From Microcoleus sp036705565 (GTDB lineage Bacteria > Cyanobacteriota > Cyanobacteriia > Cyanobacteriales > Microcoleaceae), in the NCBI GenBank assembly GCA_036705565.1, contig JAUBUY010000034.1: a stretch of 64,000 bases of DNA. One strand, written 5' to 3'. Below the pieces are notes generated by a model that worked only from the letters and a program-made list of their open reading frames with translations, was not told the DNA's origin and did not search any database. Shown piece by piece: positions 52,949-62,600 of this stretch; within the stretch, counting starts at the first letter, position 1; every line of letters starts with the position of its first letter. The translations under genes were made by a program, and so were the position numbers.

Positions 52949-53809
52949 ATGAAAACTGGATTGTTTTTGGGATTGGCGACTTTAGATTTAATTTATTTGG
53001 CCGGGAAGCCTCCGGGTGAAAATCAGAAAGTTGTTGCTTCTGATTGTACCATTGCTGCGGGCGGGCCGGCGGCAAATGCTGCGGTCACTTTTAGCTATTT
53101 GGGGAATGCGGCGGTATGGGCCGGCGTTTTGGGCACTCACGCGATCGCCCAATTAATTCGTGCAGACTTAGCGGAGTATAATGTCAGGATAATCGATTTG
53201 GAACCGGGGCGATCGCACTCGCCGCCAGTTTCCTCGATTATTGTAACTGAAGCAACGGGCGATCGATCGGTAATTTCCATCAATGCTACGAAATCGCAAG
53301 TTGACAGTCAAACAATTAACCAGGATATTTTAACCTCAGTTAATATTGTACTGCTTGACGGACATCAAATCGCAGCCAGTCAAGAAATTGCTCAACTTGC
53401 CAAGTCAAAAAACATTCCCATTGTCCTCGATGGCGGCAGTTGGAAACCCGGATTAGAACAAATATTACCTTTTATTGAATGGGCTGTATGTTCGGATAAC
53501 TTTCATCCGCCCAACTGCGACAATTCCGAACAAGTCTTTGCTTACCTCTCAGCAGCCGGAATTCCCAATATTGCCATCACTCGCGGCGAAAAATCAATTT
53601 TATACCTCAGCAATGGCAGTTACGGCACTATAGAAGTACCTCAAATTCAAGCCACAGACACTTTAGGCGCGGGCGACATCTTTCACGGCGCTTTCTGTCA
53701 CTACATTTTGCAAAATAATAACTTTACAGATACTCTCACCGCATCAGCTAAAATCGCTTCCCATTCCTGCAAAAATTTCGGAACCCGCGCCTGGATGAAT
53801 AAGAGTTAA
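52949..53809 (+). CDS. PfkB-family sugar kinase
   Basis: 286 residues. N-terminal GLATLDLIYLAGKPPG and the nucleoside-sugar glycine patch AAGGPAANAAVTFSYLGN; C-terminal PfkB signature DTLGAGDIFHGAFCHYIL with the catalytic aspartate. The family phosphorylates sugars or nucleosides using ATP; this one resembles ribokinase-like members but the sugar is not definable. Its start lies 79 bases from the divergent rsmI ATG. The family lid is short. Confidence 0.9.
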   Translation: MKTGLFLGLATLDLIYLAGKPPGENQKVVASDCTIAAGGPAANAAVTFSYLGNAAVWAGVLGTHAIAQLIRADLAEYNVRIIDLEPGRSHSPPVSSIIVTEATGDRSVISINATKSQVDSQTINQDILTSVNIVLLDGHQIAASQEIAQLAKSKNIPIVLDGGSWKPGLEQILPFIEWAVCSDNFHPPNCDNSEQVFAYLSAAGIPNIAITRGEKSILYLSNGSYGTIEVPQIQATDTLGAGDIFHGAFCHYILQNNNFTDTLTASAKIASHSCKNFGTRAWMNKS

Positions 53810-54057
53810 TTTTCAATTAAAATTAACCAAACTATCCGGTTAAAACCCCTCAAAGCTAGAAAACTTGAACTAGCAACACCTGTTAAGTTAAAATCCTGAC
53901 AGCAACCTCGACAAAATTTGTGAACTTCCCTTTTCTCTTCCTTCGCGCCCGTGGAACAGGCGTCTCGCCTGTGAATTTTCGCAGTTCGTTAAAATTGCTA
54001 TATTAGTAAAACAACCTCAAATCAAACCAAACAGTCCCAAAACAACATACCCGAATC

Positions 54058-55182
54058 ATGTCTGACACCCAACCCCTAACTATCACCCTTCCCCCTTTGC
54101 GGATTACCCTAACAGAACAACAGCAAGTTAACCTAGAATGGCTGACACAAAACTTGCCCAATCTACTCACCCCAAGCAAACAAGAACTTCCCGACAATAT
54201 GAAACAGTGGGTGGCGGCTAACAAATTATTAAATCAACCCGATGCAGAAATCATTCAAGGACTAATAAATACCGGCATAGATGCGGAAACAGCCACCGCA
54301 GAAGTTAGGGAAATCTCCTCTCATCCCTACTTTCAAGCAGGCAGTCAGTACGTGCAGTTATTGCAGAAATTAGAATCGCATCTCAGGATTAGCAATCAAT
54401 TAGCTGCATTGTCTTCCAAGTTTGGCACAATCGAACGCAAAAGCAGTCTTTCCAGAGAGTATTTTCTCGAAAATTACTACGCCAAAAATACTCCAGTAAT
54501 TATTACCAATATCATGCACAACTGGAAAGCGTTGCAGTTGTGGACGCCGGAGTATTTGCAAGAAAAATATGGCGATGCAGAGGTACAAATTCAAGCCAAC
54601 CGCAATTCCGACCCGAATTACGAAATCAAGATAGAAAATCACAAAAAAATTGTTTTGTTCCGCAAATATGTAGACATGGTGGTCAAGGGCGGGCCTAGCA
54701 ACGACTACTACATGGTTGCTAACAACCAAACTCTGGAAAGAGAGGAATTTAAACCGCTATTTAACGACATTGAAATTTTTCCCGAATACCTCAATCCAAC
54801 GGATACAAAAGGCAGAGTTTTCTTTTGGTTCGGGCCGAAAGGCACGATTACACCGCTACACCACGACCCAGTTAATTTAATTTTAGCGCAAGTGTCTGGT
54901 CGCAAACTAATTAAGTTGATTTCTCCGCAACAAACACCTCTGCTTTACAATCACGTCGGAGTTTTCAGCAAGGTTGATGGCGAAAATCCAGATTATGACA
55001 AATACCCGCTTTACAGAGATGCGAAAATTATTGAAGTGATTTTGGAACCGGGAGAAGCTATCTTTATTCCTGTCGGTTGGTGGCACCATGTAAAATCATT
55101 GGAAGTGAGTATTTCGGTTTCGTTTACTAATTTTGTGTTTCCTAATTATTATGAATGGAAATATCCTCATATTAATTGGTAA
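54058..55182 (+). CDS. Cupin/JmjC-domain protein, probable Fe(II)/2-oxoglutarate oxygenase
   Basis: 374 residues. About 1-110 is a helical N-terminal part found in cyanobacterial members. About 130-365 is a JmjC-like cupin_8 domain: FLENYYAKNTPVIITNIM, then the metal pair His/Asp in GTITPLHHDPVNLILAQVSGRK, and the second histidine in EPGEAIFIPVGWWHHVKSLEVSISVSF. This layout fits protein or small-molecule hydroxylases that use Fe(II), O2 and 2-oxoglutarate. Target unknown. It overlaps a spurious upstream extension of the next gene, whose real start lies 90 bases further on. Confidence 0.88.
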   Translation: MSDTQPLTITLPPLRITLTEQQQVNLEWLTQNLPNLLTPSKQELPDNMKQWVAANKLLNQPDAEIIQGLINTGIDAETATAEVREISSHPYFQAGSQYVQLLQKLESHLRISNQLAALSSKFGTIERKSSLSREYFLENYYAKNTPVIITNIMHNWKALQLWTPEYLQEKYGDAEVQIQANRNSDPNYEIKIENHKKIVLFRKYVDMVVKGGPSNDYYMVANNQTLEREEFKPLFNDIEIFPEYLNPTDTKGRVFFWFGPKGTITPLHHDPVNLILAQVSGRKLIKLISPQQTPLLYNHVGVFSKVDGENPDYDKYPLYRDAKIIEVILEPGEAIFIPVGWWHHVKSLEVSISVSFTNFVFPNYYEWKYPHINW

Positions 55183-55271
55183 TTGCTAATGTATGGTTCC
55201 CAGGGGCGGGCACGGGGGCACCGCCCCTACAGAAATCGGCGTTTATCTGCGGTTCAAAAAAAAAGAAATTC

Positions 55272-56150
55272 ATGAAAACTCTCGAAGAAATCAGCGAAAT
55301 TTCACGATCGATCGCCTGGAGTGCATCAGATATCCTACAATCCTATTATCGCCAGGATTCCAACACTCCTAACCTCGACATCCAAGAAAAAAAAGATGGC
55401 CCCGTCACCGCCGCCGATGTCGCTGTCAACTCTTACATTCTCGACGGATTGCAGTCGGCTTTAGGGAATGCAGAATTTGGCTATCTCAGCGAAGAAACTT
55501 ACAAATCTTATTTAGAAAAAAACGGTCAAATTCCCTTACCTCAAAGTTGGGTTTGGATTATTGACCCTTTGGATGGAACGCGAGATTTTATTGACAGGAC
55601 AGGTGAATTTGCTGTTCACATTGCTTTAGCCTTCGAGGGAAGACCGGTATTGGCAGTTGTGGCCTGGCCGCAACAGCAAAAGATTTATTACGCAATCCGC
55701 GATGCGGGCGCTTTTATGGAAAGTCGGGCCGGTTCTGCGGTCAAGTTGCAGGTTTCGGCGCGAAATATAGTGGCAGATTTATCTATAGTAACTAGCCGCA
55801 GTCACCGGGGCGATCGCTTTAATCAATTGTTACAAAAACTGCCTTGTCAAAATCAAATAGCTGTCGGTAGTATCGGCTGTAAAATTGCGACAATTGTCGA
55901 ACAAAAGGCTGATGTTTATATTGCGCTTTCGGGAAAGTCGGCACCGAAAGATTGGGATTTAGCGGCACCGGAATTAATTTTGACTGAAGCGGGCGGTCAA
56001 TTTACTCGTTTTGACGGTTCTGCTTTGCAATATAACCGGGGAGATGTGAGTCAGTGGGGGGGATTGTTGGCGAGTAATGGTTGCTGTCACGCTGCTTTGT
56101 GCGGGCAAGCTGAGGAGATTTTAGCAGGGATAGATGGGGGTTTGAAGTAA
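55272..56150 (+). CDS. cysQ: CysQ-like 3'(2'),5'-bisphosphate nucleotidase / inositol monophosphatase family
   Basis: 292 residues from ATG 55272 (MKTLEEISEISRSIAWSASDIL); an upstream in-frame ATG at 55176 would read through a repeat. Metal-binding motifs of the Li+-sensitive phosphatase fold are complete: EEKKDGPVTAAD-like DIQEKKDGPVTAADVAV, WIIDPLDGTRDFIDRTGEF, and DWDLAAPELILTEAGG. CysQ removes the 3'-phosphate from PAP made during sulfate assimilation. Inositol-phosphate activity is the alternative. The gene follows the cupin gene closely, with a GGGGCGGGCACGGGGGC repeat between. Confidence 0.9.
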   Translation: MKTLEEISEISRSIAWSASDILQSYYRQDSNTPNLDIQEKKDGPVTAADVAVNSYILDGLQSALGNAEFGYLSEETYKSYLEKNGQIPLPQSWVWIIDPLDGTRDFIDRTGEFAVHIALAFEGRPVLAVVAWPQQQKIYYAIRDAGAFMESRAGSAVKLQVSARNIVADLSIVTSRSHRGDRFNQLLQKLPCQNQIAVGSIGCKIATIVEQKADVYIALSGKSAPKDWDLAAPELILTEAGGQFTRFDGSALQYNRGDVSQWGGLLASNGCCHAALCGQAEEILAGIDGGLK

Positions 56151-56151
56151 G

Positions 56152-56269
56152 TCCGCGCGTGCGAAGCTATCCCGTAGGGAATCGCCCGTAAAGATGGTAA
56201 CGAATCAGTTTTAGGGGCGGGTTTACGAGAAATAATTGCTTAAAACCAATTATCTAGTAAACCCGCCCC
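56152..56269. repeat. GCGATTCCCTACGGGATAGC repeat copy 2 and a 13-bp hairpin
   Basis: 56152-56189 is the inverse of 44224-44261. 56214-56226 GGGGCGGGTTTAC pairs with GTAAACCCGCCCC at 56257-56269. The remaining 56270-56608 includes another AGTCCGC fragment near 56285 and an AT-rich region ahead of the giant gene, with RBS-like sequence only weakly present. Confidence 0.75.
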
Positions 56270-56608
56270 CACTTTTGCCCGAAAGTCCGCTAGGGCTTGA
56301 AATGAACGGCCAAACCTGAGCGCAGATATCTATCAAAAATCCCGCTCTTAATATTTCAGTATAATGACACTTGCTATTAAAGAGTTTTTGTGTTATGTCA
56401 TCCACCTCGCTCTGGCTAATCCGTAATATTACTTAATAAAATCCCCCATCTTTATCAAAACTTTAATTAAAAAGCTGTTTATAAAGAAAAATTTACATAG
56501 ATGTTTGGAAAAATGAGTTAGGGTTACTACAACATTGACAAATAGTTTCGCATACCCGTCGCGAAACAGGGAAATCATTGTCTTTTTTTAACCCCCAGTA
56601 GGTGTATT

Positions 56609-59600
56609 ATGCCAATTTTAAATAATCAAGTTTCACCAAGTGCGATCGCCTTTATCGACACTCAAGTAGAAAATTATCAAAGTTTAGTCGCTGGGGTAAA
56701 ACCGGGTACGGAAGTAGTCGTTTTGGATGGGAATAAAGATGCGATCGACCAAATTACTCAAATTTTAGCTCTTCGTACCAATATTGACAGCATTCACATA
56801 GTTTCTCACGGTGCTCCCGGCAGCTTGCAATTGGGTAATGGCTGCTTGAGTGCAGATAATGTGGAAACTTATTCCGAGAAATTGCAGCAGTGGCGGAGTG
56901 CTTTAAATCTGGGTGCGGACATTCTGATTTACGGTTGTAATGTCGCATCAGCCTCTGGCGCTTACCCGAAAGTCCGCCAGGGAATGAATTCCCAGGCTCA
57001 AAGCTCAAGTCGGTTGAAACCGACTGGAAACAAGGCGGCTATTGAGTCCCTGAGCGAGGACTTTCGCTATGAGACGGGGGTTGAAACGAACGGCGGTATC
57101 GGGGAACAAGCGAGAGATTTAGATATAGACGGTTTCGCCTTCATCCAACGAATTGCCCAACTCACAAATACAAACGTTGCGGCTTCCCAAAACCTCACCG
57201 GAAGTGTAGCAAAAGGCGGGGACTGGGAACTGGAAGTCAGAACCGGTTCAATAGAAACGCCACTCGTATTTGAAGCCGAAGTATTAGCGGGTTACGAGTA
57301 TGTTTTGAATAGTTTTGGTGCTGCGAGTAATTTTCCGGTAGGTTCAGATCCTGTCTTCGTCGATGTCGGAGATTTTAACGGCGACGGAATAAAGGACTTA
57401 GCTGTGACTAACAGTGGCGCTTCCACCAGCCTTAACGGTACTGGCACATCAATTCTGTTAGGAAATGGCACGGGTAGCTTTGGCGCCGCTACTCTGTTGC
57501 CACAGGGGAGAAATGCCCTCGCTGTTGCTAAATTTAATACAGATGTCTATGACGACTTGGTTGTAGATAATGGCAATGGTTCTGTATCAATGTTTTTTGG
57601 GAGTAGCAGTGGCTTGGGTTCTCCTGTGAATGTATCTTTGAACCCAACGAGTAATGCTAATTACATTGCTGCGAGCGATTTTAATGATGACGGTCGGCAA
57701 GATTTAGCTGTAGCGACTAATCGCGCCACAGGTGTCCCCAGTACTAATGGTGTAGTCTCAATTCTATTGCAGAATATTGATGGCACTTTTGGGACGCCTC
57801 AAAACTTTTTGGTAGGACAATTACCTCAATCTATTGCCGTCGATGACTTTGGCTACGGCACAAACGACTTGGCTGTGACCAGCTACAATACTGGTTCTAA
57901 CAGCGTCTCAATTCTGATGGCGAATGGCACTGGGAGTTTTAGAGATGCCGCCAACTTTACAGTGGGGTCGCGACCATATTCTATGGCTGTGGGGAACTTT
58001 AACAGCGACTCCTTCCCCGACTTGGCTGTGGCGAATATTGATTCTAACAGCATCTCAATTCTGCTGGGAAGAGGTATTGGGGCCTTTACTACTACAGAAA
58101 TTCCAGTGGGTTCGAGTCCCACTTTTGTCACCACTGCGGATCTAAACGGCGACTCCAAGCAAGATTTGGTTATAGCTAAAAATGGCTTGAATAAGGTTTC
58201 AGCTTTGTTGGGAAATGGCGACGGCACATTTACCCAGACTGCTGATTTAGATGCGGGCTCTGGTCCTACTGCTGTTAGTGCGAAAGATTTGAACGGGGAT
58301 GGTTGGCCCGATTTAGCGGTGACAAACCTTGGTTCAGATAACGTTTCGGTGCTGCTGAATACACCCAATACAGTTAATTTCGGGGCTGCAACTTACAGCG
58401 ACACTGAAGGAGCAACAGACACAGTAGTTAATATTCCTGTCACTCTCAGTGGCGGCACACCCTTGGGCGATGTCGTTGTACCAATTGTCATCGACCCCAG
58501 CAGCAGTGCCACCCAAAATTCCGACTACACCTTTTCCCCTACCTCGATAATTTTCCCCGCAGGTGCAACAGGTGACGCACTCACTCAGAATGTTGCATTT
58601 ACTATCAAACCCGACAACATAGTTGAAAACGCCGAAACCGCAATCCTCAACTTGGGCACAATCACCGGAGGCATTGCCGGTACAACCAAACAAACCACAC
58701 TAACTATTGCAGCAAACGATCAGCCTTCAAGCTTGAGTTCGTACCAAATCGACCTCAAAACAGGCACAATTACCGGTGGGGCAAACCAGTTTATTTCTAT
58801 AGTAAATACCCCGACAGACTCAAACGCAGATAGTTGGTTAGAAGCCGTAGCCAAAATCAATTTTGACGGCAAAATCAAAAAAGCGAAATTTATCGTTGAA
58901 TACGACAAAACTCCGTCAGGATGGACGGTAAATATCGGCGACTCTGCGTCAAACGGCGGCTATGGAGGGGATGGCAGCACTCAAAGCCGCGATGCCGAGA
59001 TGCAGATTGTTAACGCAAATATGAGCGTTAACGGCAATGACTACAATACACCCCCTGGCGGATTCCTTACCCCAGGAAATGTGCCTAACTTGGTCACCAA
59101 CGGTTCCCGTGTCGAGTTTGAAGTCAGTAATGAACAACTTGGGTGGGATAACAAAAGCGGGCTAAAAAATAGCCTGAATTCGCCGTATCTTTATGCTCTC
59201 AACGGTCAACCTGATGATGGCGGGCCAGTCAATTCGGAGATTTACGCCGGATTTAACAGGGTGATTTCCGGGCCAGGCGATCGCATCGGATCGGGTGCTA
59301 GCAAGGTGACAATTCTGCTTAATCCGATCGACTACGCGATTAGTGCTGGTGTTGCAACCGTTACAGAAGGCAATGAAGGCAAAACTGCTGCCACTTTTAC
59401 TGTTACCCGCAGCGGTAGCACTGAGTTGGCGAGCACAGTAGATTATGCGATCGCAGGTACTGCTACAAACGTCAGCGATTACAACAACATCGGCGGCACA
59501 TCCGGTGCAACTGCTGCGACTGGTACGATTAATTTTGCAGCGGGCGAGACATCGAAAACCATTACTCTCGATGTTTTAGGCGATGCGGCGATCGAAGCCA

Positions 59601-62600
59601 ATGAAACCCTTGAGGTTACGCTGTCAAAGCCCTCGGTATTAGATTCTACACCGACAATTACCACTGCTACCGCTACCACAACTATTACTAATGATGATGT
59701 AGCGCCACCGACACCGACACCAACGCCGACACCAACGCCAACGCCAGTCACGCCGACACCGACGCCAACGCCAACGCCGACACCGACGCCAGTCACGCCG
59801 ACACCAACGCCGACAACTGATACTCCAACTCCGACACCGACAACTGATACTCCAACTCCGACGCCAGTCACGCCGACACCAACGCCGACGCCAGTCACGC
59901 CCACACCAACGCCGACAACTGGTACTCCGACGCCGACGCCGACAACCGATACTCCAACTCCGACACCGACAACTGGTACTCCAACTCCGACGCCGACAAC
60001 TGGTACTCCAACTCCGACGCCGACAACTGGTACTCCGACGCCGACGCCGACAACCGATACTCCAACTCCGACGCCGACAACTGATACTCCAACTCCGACA
60101 CCGACAACTGATACTCCAACTCCGACACCGACAACTGATACTCCAACTCCGACACCGACAACTGATACTCCAACTCCGACACCGACAACTGATACTCCGA
60201 CGCCGACAACTGGTACTCCGACGCCAACACCGACACCACCGACACCTGTTGATACCATCGACACACAGAAGAATTGGTGCGGCGTAGAAGCTGGATTGGA
60301 TAAACTTGAGAAAATTCTTGACGACCAATTACAGGCAGTTAACCTACCCATTGTCGGCCCGCTCAAGGACATTTCCCCAGATTTTATTGGCAACTTCAAG
60401 ACTAAGTTAGTCGATACAATTAAAAATCATGGAAATCAAAGTCTGAGTCAGTTAGAAAGTAGCCTCCGCACTGCACTTGGCTCGACTTTCAATGTTGCTC
60501 TAACTGGGACTTCTAGTGCTAATGAAAGTACCTTGCTAATTACTCTTGGCAAGCAATATCAGTTTCCCGATCTCAATCTCTCTAAAAACTTAGGAGTGCC
60601 GGCATTAAGCTTAGATGTAGATGGAAAAGCAAAATCAAAATACAACTTCAACTTGTCCCTGGGAGTTGGTGTTAGTAAAGATTTCGGCTGCTACATAGAT
60701 ACTGAAAAAACTAAGTTAACCGCCAACATTGACTTGAGCCTAAATGACCAATTCAAGGCAAAAGGCAACTTAGGTTTTTTCCAAGTTGACCTGGCTAACG
60801 ATACCAACAACCCTACTAAAGTCGATGCCAACCTTGAAGTCAAGCTCAATGACTTAGACAATCTGGCAGGCCCGAATGATGGATCTCGCCTCACCTTGCC
60901 AGAACTGCAAGGCAACTATCAGTTTAAAGACTTATTCAATGCCAACTTAACGAGCAATGCTAATCTCGGTCTCACAGCAAAAACCAGCATCAACGGCAAT
61001 GCTGCATTCCCCTCCTATAACTTCGACTTAGCAGTTAATTGGCCCATCCTAAATTACGCTAACGGTCAATTAACCGGGCCGCAAAAACCCACCGTTGCAT
61101 TTAACAATATGCAACTTGATTTGGGGACATTTGTCAATAATTTTGCCAAACCAGTTATCGGTAAAATTTCCGATGTTATTAAACCATTTCGGCCAGTTAT
61201 CAACTTCCTCAATGCCGACACCAAGTTACTGTCTAAACTAGGTCTGGCTGGGCAATTTGATAAAAATGGGGATGGCAAAGTCAGCGTACTAGAACTGGCA
61301 GCAAAAATCTCTGGTCGCGATATCGATACTCGCTTTTTAGATGCGGTTGCCAAGGTTGATAAAGTTGTTGATTTGGCAAACCAAATAGCGAATTCTCCCG
61401 ATAAAATCGATTTGGGTTCTTACACTCTGGGGAATGTAGATGTTGTCGATAACAGTGCGAATCTTCAGAATGCTTCCCCGATCCCAACGACTGCTGTACA
61501 GCAAACAGCCAACCAACAAATTAACTCCAAAACAAGCGGCAAGGTCAAGGAGTTCTTAAATGCCTTAAAAGATATTGATGGCTTTGATATCCCACTCTTG
61601 ACCAAACCAGAAACCGCGATTCAATTGCTGATAGGTAAACCGGATGTTCCGATTTTAAGCTACCAGATGCCTAAACTGGGTTTTGACTTTAATATTGAGA
61701 AAAAGTTTCCAATCTGGGGGCCGATCAAGGGTTTACTGGAAGGCAAGTTTAGTGCTTCAGCTCATCTAGGATTTGGGTACGATACCTACGGATTAAGCGA
61801 GTGGAAAAACTCGAATTTTGCTGCGGGTTCTGCTGACAAACTTTTGGATGGATTTTATGTGAGCGATCGCGAAAATGCTGACGGCACAGGACGAGATGTT
61901 GACGAACTCAGGCTTGACGCTAGTATTGCCGTGGGTGCTGGGATAGATGTTGGCATTGCCGAGGGCTATGTCAAAGGTGGAATTCAAGGAAAAGTCGGCA
62001 TTGACTTAATAGATATCGGAGAATTCCAACCGAAACAAGGTGGCGACGGCAAAATCCGAACATCGGAAATTACTTCCCGCATCAGCAAACCCTCGGAACT
62101 GTTTGATGTAACAGGACAAGTTAATGCTTTCTTGGGTGCTCAAGTTAAGTCCATTTCAGTCAAATTCTGTGATAAAAGTTTCAAAGTATTTGGGAAGCGC
62201 TTCAGTATATCTTATCCTTGTGGATTAGATTACAAAACAGTCTACGATAATAACTTTGCCACATTTGAGTTAGCTAAGTTTAGTTTGGGGCCGAGTTCTA
62301 GCACTAGGGGCAGAGCAATTAACGGTTACATGGCCGGCGCGACAGTCTTCTTCGATGCCGACTTTAATGGAGTTCAGGATGACAACGAACCCTTCTCAAT
62401 TACTAACGCAGATGGCAGCTTTGACTTAGATGTCTCTCTTGACCAATTCGACAAAAATAATAGCGGCGACCTCGAACCGGATGAAGGCAAAATTGTACTC
62501 ATAGACGGCATCAATACCTCTACTTATTTGCCACAGCAAACGCCCCTATTTGCCACACCAGATGCTACAGTAGTTACTCCGTTAACTACTCTACTGACCG

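Noticed and set aside
59479..60399. Minus-strand Val-Gly repeat protein of 306 residues and overlapping Arg-rich frames
   Set aside because: Antisense of the Pro-Thr tract in the giant gene; composition is fully explained by ACNCCN codons on the other strand.
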